Under the pieces are notes generated by a model. That model did not search any database and was not told the origin of the DNA. It saw nothing but the letters and a program-made list of their open reading frames with translations. Shown in pieces: positions 50,854-63,088 of a stretch of DNA of 64,000 nucleotides. The stretch lies in the NCBI GenBank assembly GCA_033439295.1, contig JAVTLE010000014.1:3968001-4032000 (forward strand), in the 5' to 3' direction. How positions within the stretch are numbered: the first letter of the stretch is position 1; every line of letters starts with the position of its first letter. Source of the stretch: Deuterostichococcus epilithicus (lineage: Eukaryota > Chlorophyta > Trebouxiophyceae > Prasiolales > Stichococcaceae). The translations under genes and the position numbers were made by a program.

Positions 50854-51971
50854 ATGGCATCTCGACCTGCACGCATGTTCATTCGACTGCTCTGCGCAGT
50901 CTGTGCCTTGCTGCCAGCGGCACCGCTCCATGCAGCGCCGCAGCAGGGCGCAGCATTGACCATCAGCGACCGCCCCGATCGGACGGAGTACGCAGCGATG
51001 GCGCGATGGCTCGTCCACAAGTCAGACTGGGGCACCCTCAGCACCATCAGTCGGCAGCTGTCCACTGACCAGCAGCCGGTGCCGTTCGGCAACGTTGTGT
51101 CGTTCAGCGACGGGCCAGTCCACCACTCCACAGGGCGGCTGCTGTTCTACCTGACGGTGGGAACTCGCCGTCGACGGCATCACCCGAAAGCTGACCCTCC
51201 TTGAGCGTGTCCATGCATGCATGTCCCATGCCGCTTGATGATGATTTGCCGGGCGCTGCAGGCACTGGACGCCTCGGCCTACGACTTGCAGAGAAATGCA
51301 ATGGCCACCCTCACTGTGGCAGAGGCGCAGCTGCCACATGCGTGCGGCAACACCGACCCCGAGGTGAGTTTTAGGTCGGGTTGGCGTGTAGAGACCTATC
51401 GCCAGATTCCCAGGCCCTTTTGTCAGCAAGCCTCGGCAAGGTGCATTCTCACCAACGCGCGATCAGGACCCGTGTGCAGAGCCCGCCCTGGAAGCATGGG
51501 CTTGTCCTGGAAGTGTGGGCATGTCCAGACGGCGCCAAGTACAGTCAGCGGGACTCCTCAGGAACAATGCGGCGCTGCACTCTGCGCAGGACCCGACATG
51601 CGCCAAGGCCTCGCTGACTGGCAGCATGGAAGCGGTGCACGGCGAGGCACTGACAGAGGCAGAGCGGCTGCTATTTGCGCGCCACCCGGCCATGCGCAAC
51701 TGGCCCTCAGACCACGGCTTCCGAGTGTGCGTGCTGTGCTCCTGGATGCTTCTGCTGTTGTGCGGCTGGAAGCGCACGTGCTTGTTTTGCCAAGAATTGA
51801 GCAGGCAGCGTTTCGGTATTGCGCCAGATTCATGTTTTGTGAAATATGCGCAGGTATGAGCTGCACATCTCGGCGATCCGGCTACTGGACTATTACGGCG
51901 GAGCGCAGGAGATTGCTCCAGAGGACTATTTCAGTGCTCATGGGCATGCACAGATGGCTGGCAGGTTCTGA
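50854..51971 (+). CDS. CREG1: CREG-like secreted FMN-barrel-fold protein
   Basis: CREG proteins have a pyridoxamine-5'-phosphate-oxidase-like split barrel, are usually secreted or lysosomal glycoproteins, and generally lack oxidase activity. The start (MASRPARMFIRLLCAVCALL, ATG at 50854, or the inner ATG at 50875) is a signal peptide ending near LHAAPQ. Conserved blocks follow: EYAAMARWLVHKSDWGTLST, FGNVVSFSDGPVHHSTGRLL, FYLT, then NAMATLTVAEAQLPHACGNT, DPTCAKASLTGSMEAV, EAERLLFARHPAMRNWPSDH and, in the last exon, YELHISAIRLLDYYGGAQEI, APEDYF with a TGA at 51969-51971. Four to five exons are visible. The call rests on the ordered match of these blocks to the CREG family. The role in an alga is unknown. 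Confidence 0.82.
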
Positions 51972-52394
51972 CTCAGAGGACGATGTGAGGGCTGCCACGC
52001 AGTGCACTGCGTGAAGCTGACTGGGGTTTTGCCGCGTACATGAGCTGCGCAATGCACAGCTAACTCATTGTAGATTCACTGTATCGGAGGTCAGGGTGCA
52101 TGTATTTATGTCGCATTATATGTATGTTCACGGTTTGTACCTACCTATGTCAGTAAGCGAGTGACAATCGAAGAGTAGTCAATCTCATACGGACCATGCG
52201 TGCGGGCAGCCAACGAACCCTCGGTTCTGCAACTGGTTTCATCAGAGTGCCTAATCCAGCGTGCAATTTTCGAGCTGTCAGCAACATGCCAAGAGATACA
52301 TTTCGCAGGGCTCTTGACGTAGTCTAGTGCTCCTGAATGCTGCTGCGCCACCTCACGGCGAAGATCTCAGTCGCATGCCACGACGCCAGTCGCC
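51972..52394. other. Convergent intergenic region, CREG-like / cpSRP54
   Basis: About 420 bp between two 3' ends, with an AT-rich part around 52085-52145. No gene was recognised. Confidence 0.4.
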
Positions 52395-55300
52395 TCAGCC
52401 GCGGAGTTCTGCCAGGGCTGCGGCGGCGCGGCTGCCGCCCTTGGGCTTCTTGCGGCGCACCTTGCCTGGCGGCACCTTGCTGACCTGGTTCATGGCGGAC
52501 ATCAGGTCCTCATCGCTCATCTGGCCCGGCGCGCCTGCAGCAAAGTTGCAACCCTCTGTGATTGTTGGCACAGAGCAACTATAAAGCAATATGTTCCAAG
52601 AGGGCACACATGCGAGACAGCGACACAAAGCCCGACAGGCGCAGCCAGATGTCCCTTCCGGCACCACCCTCCTCTCTCACTGCTGTTTAAGATCAAGCTT
52701 TCGGGAAAAATATCAACGTGCAGACGCTGCAACATGCACAGTTGAAGTTGGCATGTGCCGCGGGGCACACCGCCGGACGCCTTCATCATCTTGGACAGCT
52801 GGCCCATGCGCGAGCGCATGCCAGCGAACGCGGTGAGCAGCCCCGAGACATCCACCTCCGTCTTGCCGCAGCCGCGCGCGATGCGCCGCCGCCGGCCTGG
52901 CGTCTTGGCCAGCAGCTCTGGCTGCTCCCGCTCCTGTGCGAGCAGAGGACCCAGCAAGGTAAGCATGTGGAGTGGCAGCGAAGCCAAGCAACTGCCTACT
53001 CGCCGCTGCGCCTGCATCTTGGAACAGCAGCTCGGGCTGCTGTGCTCCTGCTGGTGCATGGAGGGACAGCCCCTAAAGTTGGAGTGACGTCACAAGTGAT
53101 GTCACGAGAACCGTGACGAGGTCGAACCAACAACGGAGGTGACGTGAAAGCACTTTGCGCAAGGTTCGCACCGCCGTGCAGCAGACAGCACACCCGGAAG
53201 TGCCAGGGCATGTCACCGGGGCAGGACAAGGGCGACACGAAGGCTGCAGCACGGCCGGCCGTGCAGGCGCAGCAGAGGGCAGCCGGGCGTCACACTGCGG
53301 CTCTGACTCGCACAACCCCGCCCCTGCCACTCCTGCAACCGTCACGACCAGGGGCCGGGCGGGGGGCGGCGCCGCACCAGCGGCGTCATGGACTGGATGA
53401 TGGACTCGAAGGACTTGACTTGCTTCTCCGCCTCCGCCATCTGCTTGTCCGTGATCTTGGCCATGCCTGTGGGGACACCATCCAGGGTCAAGGGTCTAGC
53501 TTATGCTGACTCGCATGTTTGAGCACCGACAGGCACCCGGGGGCGCGCCGCCCAGCCGCCTGTCCGCGGCACACCGGTACGTCTGGAGGGCCGCAGCCGG
53601 GGGGCGGCACGCTGTCCTACACCTCGCAAGCCTGCCGACACGGGATGCGCAGTCCGCCCCTTGGACATGGGAGAACTGCGCAGCCCATCATCCTCCCTCC
53701 CCAGGTCAGCAGGGTGTGCCACGTCAGATGCACGCCGCCTCGTCGGTGGGCCGTCAGGCAGGGCCGCCGCCCACGCAGGCTGCGAGCCTGTGCCCTTGCT
53801 CCTGTCTTCTTTCCTTGCACCAGGTAAGTGGGCACGCGGGGGGCGCACCGGGGATCATCTTCATCATCTGGCCCATGGAGCCCATCTGGCTCATCATGCG
53901 GCTCTGCTCCATGAAGTCGTTGAAGTCAAACTTGGCGGCCATCATGCGCTCCGCCATGCGCTTCGCGTCCACGCCCTTGATGTTGGCCTCCGCCTTCTCC
54001 ACCAGGCTGAGGATGTCGCCTGCGGGTTCCACAAAATCGGTCAGGCTTGCCCGCCATGGTGCCTGGGGAGTTTGCTAGGAGCCTGCAGCTTGCCAGCGCC
54101 CTTGATGTTGGCCTCCGCCTTCTCCACCAGGCTCAGAATGTCGCCTGCGGGGGGTTTGAATGGAATCGTTCAGACCCGCCATGGTGCCTGAGGAGTCTGC
54201 TTGCGAGGACCATCACGGCGCATGCGGCCTGCCAGAGCCTGGGGAAACCCTCGGCCGGCGCCAATGCTGCTGACGCCAGCTAGCCGCCATGCATATTTCG
54301 GATTGCATCACACCAGTGCATGCCGGCGTGCGGAGGCTCATACGCAGTTGGCCAGCAGGCATAAGGGCCAAGTCGATGCGCCAAATGTCATGAAGCAGCT
54401 GGCACAGGGGACTGCCATGCAAGGGGACAAGTCGACGCTTGCAGACATGAGGAAGCAGCACGCACATACAGCAACTGCACGGCACCCATGATCCGAAACC
54501 TGCAACTGGTTTTGGGACATGTATGTTGATGCATGTATGTTGAAGTACAGAACACACCCATGCCCAGGATGCGAGAGGCAATGCGATCGGGGTAGAAGGG
54601 CTCCAGGGCCTCCAGCTTCTCGCCGGCTCCCACGAACTTGATGGGCTTGCCGCTGACCTCCTTGACGCTCAGCGCCGCGCCGCCACGGCTGTCGCCGTCC
54701 ATCTTCGTCAGGATTGCGCCTGCACAAAGCATTGACACAAGATCGCCTCAGTGGGTGTGCTGGCCCTGGGCATGCACCTGGGAGGAGTACTGGCTGCCAC
54801 AGAGGCCGGGTTGCCACGTCGATCCGCACCCCAAGATGCAGTTGAGGCGCTCTCGCCCTGGGGGAACTGTGCAGGGAGTGCTCTGTGATGCACACTGCAG
54901 CCTTCAAATTCAAGAGCCGCAGTAGATTGTCCGCATCAAGGACACACGTCCCGCAGAGCAGACGAATGCCAGTCCCAGATGCACGCAGGCATTCTCCACA
55001 CACAGCCTCGCACCCACGTCTCAAGAGCCTCAGCCTCAGAAGCGCACCTGTGATGGGCGCAGCCTCATTGAAGGCGCGCACGAGCGTCGCTGCCTCCTGC
55101 CCCGTCATGGCATCCACCACCAACAGGGTGTCCGTCGGCTGGATGGCCTTGCGCGCCGCCGCCAGCTCCCCCATGAGCCTGTCGTCGATCTGCAGCCGCC
55201 CCGCCGTGTCAACAATGACCGCGTCCAGGCCATCCTGCTTGCGGCAGAGGCGCGACCGTGACACATTGTATATCAGGGGTTCCCTTTCGCGAGGGTGGGA

Positions 55301-57595
55301 CGCACAGGAGGCTGTTGATGCAGCGTGTGCATGGCTACTTCCGTGCAGGCCCCTGCTTCCAGTGACACATTCGCGATGCCTTCCAGTGCCTTTTGTGAGT
55401 GCAGGCTCTGACCCGGTATGGGCAGTCATCCCCGTCCGCCCGCTTAACTGTGCAGCTGCTCCTGCCTTGCTTTGCAGCTGTGAATGTTTAGGTCCTGTCG
55501 CGAATGTGGCACCATCTGCCCTGCGCGAGTCCGCTGGGCTCACCCCACAGGAGTGTCAGTCAGTGCCAGCTGCGCCGCGGCAGACCCAACTTTGCGCATG
55601 TGGACTGCAAAACAGGCCAACTCTGCGGAATGTGCAGCGGGGCTGCACACACACCTTCTTTGCCTTGGCGACGCCCTTGGCCGCAATGTCGTCCGGGCTG
55701 GCGCTAGTGCCCATCTCGAACACCGGCACGTCGATGCGCTCGCCCAGCTTGACCTGTGAAGTAGGATTAGAGGACAAACTGCTGAGAAACACAGATCAGC
55801 AGAATCAGCACAATCGAGATGCAGCAGAAGCAGCCTGCCACCATCACCCGACTGCCGCCCAATCCACAACTGAGGTGACATTGAGATGAGGCCTGGAAGA
55901 AGACCTGGCATGACCCCCGGAACGCATGGACGCACGTCGAGTGGCCGGAAACCATGCTCAGTGGTTCTTGCCAGGCGGCGCACCAGCTGGTCGATGGCAG
56001 CGGGGCGGTACACATCAGTGGCGACCATGGACACACGCTTGCCCTGGCTCTTGAGGTACAGTGCCAACTTGCCGCACGCGGTGGTTTTGCCCACGCCCTG
56101 CAGCCCCGCCATCAGGATGACCTGCGCGCAGGTGGCGCAGTTCAGCAAGACGCCATGCATGATGCGTTGTCAGCACTCCTATACGATATGCCCTGCAGCC
56201 CCGCCATCAGCATGACCTGCGAAGGGAGGTTGCACTGTGGTGGGGCCACTGCCAGCCCTGAAGTTCAGAACCCCCGAAGGAGTCGCCGCAGTGCCTACAG
56301 CTGCGCGTGACCTCCAGGAGGCCCTGCTGCGTGCCGGGCGTGAGCTCCACCAGCTGTGCCGGGGCCCACAAGAGTGCGAGCAGTCCTTGAATTTTGCGTC
56401 AGCGACCTCGCCTGCAGCTGTCCAGGCTTGACCTCCACGAGAGCCTGCTGCGGGCCGCCCATGAGCACCACCAGCTGGTCAGGCACACAGGAATCCAGGA
56501 TGAGTTTCCAAACGCGTGAACCCCACCTGCGTCTGGCCCGGCTTGACCTCGACGAGTCCCTGCTGCGTGCCGCCCATGAGCTCCACCAGCTGGTCGTTGA
56601 CCACCTTGACGAGCTGCTGGTCCGGTTTGACGCCTTTCAGCACCTTCACGCCCAGCGCCGCCTCCTCCACGCGTGACACGAAGCGCCGCACCACCGGCAG
56701 GCTCACCTGCGGCGTGCAAGGCGGAAGGGCGTTGACGTCGCCGGGGAGGTGCTTGCTCTGCTGCGCCATGCGGCCGCGAGGCACATGGCATTGCATCCTC
56801 GTGAAACACCCTCATGAGAGCACCGGGTGTGGCCGCGGGCGCAAGTCCATTGGAGCTCTGCCGTGCAGCGATGGAGCAACCACGTTATGACATTTTCCGA
56901 GGAGTGGTCGGCACCGCAGCATGGCCACTGCACATTCAGGCAGACACACAAGGGGCCACCATTAGCGGGTTGCACACGACATCTAGCTGCCATGTTCATC
57001 TTGCCGTTCATCTCAGCACACGTTCGCTGTAGCAAGGATCACTCACATCCGCCTCCAGCAGCGCACGCCGAATCTCCCGCATCGGCCCCTTGATATTGTC
57101 CTTAGTCAGCTTGCCATCCTTGCGCACGATGTCCCATGCCTTCTCCAGCCCCGAGCTGAGGTTGTCGAACATGGCCGCTCGCACCTGCAGCGCGCCCCTC
57201 GCCTACGCATAGGAACGCAAGTGTCGCGTCGTGCGCATGCCAAGAATGCGGCGGCAGGCATGAGGGAACACAGACAGTCAGTGAGGCCACAGGGGGAGGG
57301 CACTCAGACGGCTCTGACTCACACCCATATCGTTACTGCAATTCCGTACCGGAGGGTGCCAGCGTGCAGGATGCCGTGCGAGTGCATGCCGACTGAATTG
57401 CATGGCCCGCAACCGCTCAGCGCCCGCCAGCTGCGCGCTGCCTGGCCGGTCGCTGCAGCATGCTGATGTTGCCGCGTGCGGCTGATGTGCTGCGCGGTGG
57501 CTGCAGCATGTCGGGCTGCAGCGCTGGAGTGAGGGTTGCAGCTGTGTGAGCCGCAGGCTGGCGCCGCACATGGCGCCGGCCTGCAGCATTGGCAT
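52395..57595 (-). CDS. cpSRP54: Chloroplast signal recognition particle 54 kDa GTPase
   Basis: cpSRP54 is the stromal SRP GTPase that targets light-harvesting proteins (with cpSRP43) and some plastid-encoded proteins to the thylakoid. A first exon from about 57595 gives a Ser/Gln/Cys-rich transit-like peptide. The next gives [17 protein letters not shown] and [11 protein letters not shown] (N domain). The G domain has the P-loop [62 protein letters not shown] and [17 protein letters not shown]. The Met-rich M domain follows ([39 protein letters not shown]). The C-terminus [16 protein letters not shown] contains the basic motif used by plastid SRP54 to bind cpSRP43, which separates it from cytosolic SRP54. 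The TGA is at 52395-52397. Three introns carry copies of exon edges. Start uncertain. Confidence 0.92.
53972..54205 (-). repeat. cpSRP54 exon start and acceptor duplicated upstream
   Basis: The acceptor and first codons of an M-domain exon (53972-54025, [16 protein letters not shown]) are repeated at 54097-54150 with 52 of 54 matches and a period of 125 nt. Similarity continues to about 54080 and 54205. The upstream copy keeps a CCGCAG acceptor and an open frame for about 30 codons. Confidence 0.9.
56093..56221 (-). repeat. cpSRP54 P-loop exon start and acceptor duplicated
   Basis: Bases 56093-56126, coding [10 protein letters not shown] with the acceptor, recur at 56188-56221 in the upstream intron with 32 of 34 matches and a period of 95 nt. 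The copy keeps a CGCAG-type acceptor. Confidence 0.88.
56308..56595 (-). repeat. Three copies of a cpSRP54 exon end
   Basis: The exon end coding for [20 protein letters not shown] (56526-56595) is repeated in the following intron at 56411-56480 with 61 of 70 matches, period 115, and again in weaker form near 56308-56356. In the nearer copy the donor GTGGGG has become GCGAGG. Confidence 0.88.
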
Positions 57596-58355
57596 CCAAG
57601 ATGCAAGAGAATGTGGTTGTGGGGAACGCTCTTGATCAGGACGTCATGCAAGATGCTGCTGTTGAACGCTGTTGGAACCCCGTGGCAGTTGACCGACGTG
57701 ATAGTGCAGAGACCAATCCAATATCCGGCAGTGTCAACTCCGCCAAAAAAATGCTGCGGCGGCCTTGCGGTGTGCTCAGAGCTTCAGACGAACTGCGAGC
57801 TACTTTGCTGCGATCGGCAGCGGTGCATACGTATTTGTGTAGCAAGCCGCAGGCCCATCCGCTTGGATTTCTGACAGCAAGGCTACGGTTGGCTACGGTG
57901 GCGTAGCCGAACACCTACGGTACCAAACGACCAGCTCGTACGAGTTCTGCCACTGAAGCCTTCACTCTGAAGTCAACAGCTTTATTCTCTGCGAGCGCCT
58001 GCATGGCTCGTGCGCGGGGCTAGCGCAGCTTGCAGAGAACAGACAGTAAGAAATAGCAATGTTGATGGGCAGGCTCACGCGTTATGTGGGCATGTCCAGC
58101 GGGGGCATGGCCTTCGTCGTATGGCATGCATTTCTCACAAGAGAGCAGTAAGCAGTCCTTCGAATAGGCTGCCCTACAGCCAATTCCAGCTTTGCTGCTG
58201 ATCACTCATTACAAGAACTGGGACCACACACTCTGTGCAAGGCCTGGCTCTGATTTCGTATGTCCACTGTGCGCTTGCACATGACACCAAGTCGCATCGA
58301 GATGCAGACGCACACTCCTTGCCTCATCTCACACCCACTCCTCTTGGGCGCGCAG
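57596..58355. promoter_or_regulatory. Divergent region, cpSRP54 / HRD1
   Basis: About 760 bp between divergent genes. It should hold both promoters and the unlocated first exon of HRD1. An open frame at 57589-57906 on the plus strand has no recognisable domain. Confidence 0.35.
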
Positions 58356-61300
58356 GTTCTTCCCCGCTTTGCAGTACCTGTCCACCTCCAAAATCGCCAT
58401 CGCCGTCACTGGCAACTTTGCCTTCGCGACGGCGCTGTGCCTGTACCACGCCATGGTCAAGGTGAGCAGCTGGCCAGACCACGCCTCGCGCCTCGCGCCG
58501 CGCTGCGGCGGGGCTGCGGCAGCCTGCTGCACACTGAGCCTGCGCATGTGCTGCCGGTCGATTTCGCTGCGGCGTCTGAGAGCTGAAAGCGCACTCCAAC
58601 CCATCGTTTCCCGGCGCCGCAGGTGTTTCTGGGGCAGCTGCGGGAGGCGGAGATTGAACGCATCAACGACCGCATCAGCCAGGCTATCATGGAGACATGC
58701 CTCGCGATGACCATCTTTCGGGAGGAGTTTAATGTCGAGTTCTGCACCATGTTCACCGTGCTCACCTTCATCAAGGTGCCTGCTTTGTCAGCGGCGCGCA
58801 CTCTGATCCGCTGGCTGTGTGCAGCAGGGTTTACACCGCAGCACCTCAAGAACCCCGCTATCTAGGCCGTGCGACTTTGCAACTGCACGCGAGTCACAGG
58901 ATGTGGCGACTGCAGGTAATCCATTGTCATGACAGCCACGACGAGTTCTGAGTGTCCGGTTTACCAATTGCAGGTGTTCCACTGGCTGGTGGCGGACCGG
59001 GTTGAATACCTCGAGACGACCCCCGCGGGTTCGCGGCTGCAGCACGTCCGCATCGTCGCCTTCATGGTCGTGTTGCTGGTACGCACCCTCCCCTTGGAAA
59101 CCGGTACCGCCACCATGCAGCTGCCGCGCAGCCAAAGCCGCAGGCATCTTGCTCATGCGTCTAGGGCCCGTGTCTGCTGCCCAGCTGGTTGGCTGTAGCG
59201 CCTGCAACCGTGCCGATTGCGGGATTCCGTGTGTCACAGGCGGTGGACGCGGCGTTCCTGCAGCTGACGGTGGGCAAAACGCTGCAGCGGTCGGCGTCAG
59301 TGCACCTGCTGTTCGCCTTCGAGTACGTCATCCAGGTGAGAGCACAGTGGCTCAGGTGGCGTCGGCTGCATCCCAGCTGTGGGCCGGCTCAGCTCCCAGC
59401 GTGTTCCAGCCGTGGGTTCAGACGCCTAGCTCTCAGTGTGTCCAAGCCTCCGTGCCCAGCCCTCGAACGTGCGCGAACTCGAGCCGACCCACTGCAAGCT
59501 TGCTGCCGCCGCCACAGGCGTCGGCGGTGCTATCGACAGCGGCAAAGTACACGCTGTCGGTGATCGACGCGGCGCTGGAGGGGCGCTGGGCGGGCAAGGG
59601 CACCTATGTCTTCTACCTGGAGCTGGTCACCGACATGCTGCACCTTTTCGTCTACCTCATCTTCTTCGTCATCGTGTTTGCCAACTACGGGCTGCCATTG
59701 CACCTGGTGAGACTGTGCGCGCCATATATTCCTTTGGTGCGGACTAGGCTCAAAAGTCGCCGACATGCTGCAAATGTGTCCCTATCTCGTCGTTTCGTCT
59801 ATCCGCCAACCACCGACTATTGCCACTGCACCTTGTGAGGGCGTTGGCGGGTTTCAGCGCTCAACAGCGTCAAGTCGGCTGGCGCTTGAAGCAGAAATGC
59901 AGTCTCCCATGCCTTTGAGAGGCCTGGAGGCAATGACAAAACCCTGAAGCCCAGACGGTCAACAAGCATCCTCTGCTGAGCCATACTTTGCTGAACCTGA
60001 CTCTGCATGCTTCCATCCCCACAGGTGCGGGACTTGTACTGGACCTTCCGAAACTTCCGCAACCGCGTCACTGACTTCCTGCGCTACCGCCGTGTGACCG
60101 CCAACATGGACGAGCGCTTTCCCGACGCCACGCCCGAGGAGCTGGAGCGCGCAGACCACACCTGCATCGTGTGCCGGGAGGACATGGCGGCGTCCGGCCG
60201 CAACAAGAAGCTGCCCTGCGGCCACGTGTTCCACCTGCACTGCCTGCGGTGAGCCAGGCTGCGCCGGCGGCGCTGCTGTGCTCCACTGACCCGGCCTCTC
60301 CACTACGGCACCCGGCCACATTCATCCATCACATGCTCCGACTGCGTGCTTGCTGTGCACTCCCAGGTCAGGACGTTTTTGCATCGCATATTGGAGATTT
60401 GCTTGGCCAGTCGCATAATACACATACGTCCATTTTTACGTTGCATCGCGGGTCCGCAGGTCGTGGCTGGAGCGCCAGCAGAATTGCCCCATATGCCGCA
60501 CCTCAGTATTCGCAGAGCGACCGCGGGCGTCCGCGCAGCCCGGGCATCAGCCACAGCAGCAGCCGGAGGCGCAGCCTGCGGCGCCAGGCGGCGCCGCCGG
60601 CGGCCAGCCGCAGCCGCAGCAGCACCGTCAGGTATGCGAGCACGACGCAAAAAGACGTACAGATTTTCATGCTCGATATGCTGATGCTCCGCCACGTCTG
60701 GCAGACCTGCAGCAACCAACGCACACCCATCAACCATGACAGATCGAGCAGCCGCTCGTATGTTGGAATGCGTCACTCCCGCTCGCTGGGACTCCCGTTT
60801 GCTGGGAAGCATCATCGGGATGCTTTGCGCAGGGTGAGGAGGCCGCGCGACCGGTGCGGTACTGGCGCGTCCGGCAGGGCGTCGCACAGGCGGTGCCAAT
60901 TTACCCGCCGGAGCAGCAGCAGCACCACCAGCAGCAGCACCAGGAGCAGCAGCGCCAGGACTGGCATCAGCAGCAGCAGGCGCATTGGGCGGCGGCGGCG
61001 GCGGCCGCGGCGCAGCAGGCGGCGCGGCAGCACGCGGCCATGCAGCAGGCGCACATGCACATGATGCAGCAGGCAATGGGGGCGGCCGCGTCCGCGTCGG
61101 CAGCTGCGCCGCCGCCGGGGGCGTCGTCGCAGGGGCTGCCGCAGCAGGGGCCGCAGTCGCCGCAGGACGCTGCAGCGCAGGGGCATGCGGCGGAGCACCG
61201 CCACCCGCCCCAAGGTGATACTCGGCCCCACCTCTGCCGTCCCCGCGGCATGGGCATCCCATGGGCTCCTCCATGAAAGCAACTCCTGCAAGACTGACGA

Positions 61301-63088
61301 CCATGTTGCCGAATCCATGAACCCGCGGTGTCACACGCCCATTGCGTCGCACGCCCCTTGCCAGCTCTCGGTGGCACCTCGGCCTACTTGGGCACCTTGC
61401 CCTCCCCTTGAACAAGATGACGTCCATGCTGTGCTGCCAGGTGCGCCCGCGGGGCACCACCCGGCAGTGGGCACCTGGCCGCCTGGTTATGCTCCCGGCG
61501 GCTATGGGTACCCGGTGGCTGCCTGGAATGTCCCCCAGTGGTTTCCGCACAGCTCCATGGCCATGTTCGCGCCCGCCGGGTACCACCCCTTCCAATTTGC
61601 TGGGCAGCAGGGCCCGGGCGATGCCGCGCCGCAGCAGCCGCAGTACAGCCGGGTACGCTTGCTGCAAAACGCTGTCATGTTGCATGGTGCGACGGCATGG
61701 TGCTAGTGCCACATCAGCTTTACAGCTGTGCCGTCAATCGTTGCCTCCATCCCCACGGCAGGCATTGCAAATGACATATAGCATGAGCTACGATAGGCCA
61801 TGCAGCATGGAGTGCGCTTGAGCGCCTGAGTAGCCCTGAAGCTAGCATATATGAACTGAAGCCCATGTGTGCCACTGTATGCCTGCGCAGATGCTGCCGG
61901 TGCTGCCGATGGCGCTGCCGCCGGCGCTGCAGGCAATCATCCCGCCGCCGCCCGCGGGCGCCTCGCCGCAGCAGATTCAGAACCATCGTGCCGCCGCCGC
62001 CGCCGCCGCCGCGGCCGCCGCCTCCGTCATGGCACCCTACAGCCACCACATGATGGCGCCGCCCACGCTCGTGGCGCCGCAGACGGCAGGAAGAGGCAGC
62101 AGTGGGGCCGGGTCGAGCGGTGAGGGCGGCGCGCCGGCCGCCGGCGTGTCGCCGGAGGCCGCAGTAGCAGCCGCGAATGCTGCGGCTGCCGCCGCGGCCG
62201 CCGTGGTCATCAGCGCGCCCAGCTCTGCCGGCATCAGCATGGAGCAGGTCTGAATTCACACCAGTTCTCGAGGATTTCCTTGTGTCCTTGCTCACATCAC
62301 ACCTTCACTGGACAATCGACGTCTCGACCCGCATTCCGTCACCAGGCAACCTGCGCAAGGTTGGACATTGTGCCTTGCAGCTGCGACGGCGCCAGGTGGG
62401 TATACTGGAAGCTCAGCTTCAGGCACTGGGGCCGCTGCGCCCTGCGTCCCCCTCCGGCAGTGGCGCGGCCACCGCCGCGACGCCGCCGGGCGGCGCTGGC
62501 ATGACCAGCCCGTCCTTCCCGCCGGCGCGCGCCGCAACTCCTTCCGGCCCGAGCGAGGCCGGCGCCGGCGCCGCACCCGCTGGCGACGGCGGCGCCGACN
62601 CCGNCNTGGCCAGCGCCTTTGCTACGCAGCTGGGCGGCGAGGGCAGCGAGGCTTCCGGCGCGCCGGCATCGCTGACGACGGCCCTGGAGCACCTGCGCCG
62701 CGCCAACAGCCGCAACAGCGAGCTGGCAGGGTCCTCCCTCGACAGCGCCCTGCGCCGCAGCGACAGCCGTGCAAGCGATGCGTCCTCCACCGCCTTTGGC
62801 GGCGGCGGCAGCGCATTCGCCAGCAGCACCTTTGCCGGCGCGGCGCTGCCTGGCAGCAGCCCGCCGCNGCAGGGCCCGCCGGCGGCGGCCGTNCCGCCTG
62901 CGACCGCAGCGCGGCAGCCCAGCAGCGCCGCCCCCGCAGAGCCGGCGGCACAGACCGCCATCCAGCCGGCGGCAGCAGCGTCAAGCGAGGCGGTGCCCGC
63001 TGAGCAGCAGCTGGCGGGCGAGACGGCAGAACAGGCGGAGCTGCGTCGACGCCGACTGAAGCGCTTTGGCTCGCAGGATGCGCCCTGA
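58356..63088 (+). CDS. HRD1: HRD1-type ER membrane E3 ubiquitin ligase, first exon not found
   Basis: HRD1 is the ER-associated degradation ligase that retrotranslocates and ubiquitinates misfolded proteins. The first exon seen starts at 58356 (FFPALQYLSTSKIAIAVTGN). Membrane segments follow: REAEIERINDRISQAIMET, VFHWLVADRVEYLETTP, RIVAFMVVLLL, LTVGKTLQRSASVHLLFAFE and LELVTDMLHLFVYLIFFVIV. After VRDLYWTFRNFRNRV comes a complete RING-H2: CIVCREDMAA, CGHVFHLHC and, across an intron, WLERQQNCPICR. The C-terminal half is unusually long and disordered, with Gln/His and Ala runs (about 60910-61200 and 61900-62250), Pro-rich stretches, then VGILEAQLQALGPLRP and RRRRLKRFGSQDAP with a TGA at 63086-63088. 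Ambiguous bases at 62600, 62604, 62606, 62868 and 62893 blur a few residues. The exon with the initiator Met was not identified. Confidence 0.9.
60910..61200 (+). repeat. CAG/CAC-rich poly-Gln/His tract in HRD1
   Basis: Trinucleotide runs encode Gln/His-rich and then Ala/Gln-rich sequence (QQQQHHQQQHQEQQ, AAAAAAAAQQAAR). They lie in the cytosolic tail after the RING domain. Length variation between strains is likely. Confidence 0.8.
61980..62250 (+). repeat. GCN-type poly-Ala tracts in HRD1
   Basis: GCC/GCG-rich trinucleotide runs encode at least two alanine tracts, AAAAAAAAAAASV near 61990-62030 and AANAAAAAAAAVV near 62170-62210. They are coding simple repeats in a disordered tail. Confidence 0.75.

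Noticed and set aside
54338-55543. A 401-codon minus-strand frame treated as one protein
   Set aside because: It runs through cpSRP54 introns. Only the parts with DTAGRL and [12 protein letters not shown] are exon.
60303-61712. A 469-codon open frame antisense to the HRD1 tail
   Set aside because: It is the mirror of GC-rich repeat codons in HRD1. It has low-complexity Ala/Pro/Arg composition and no domain.
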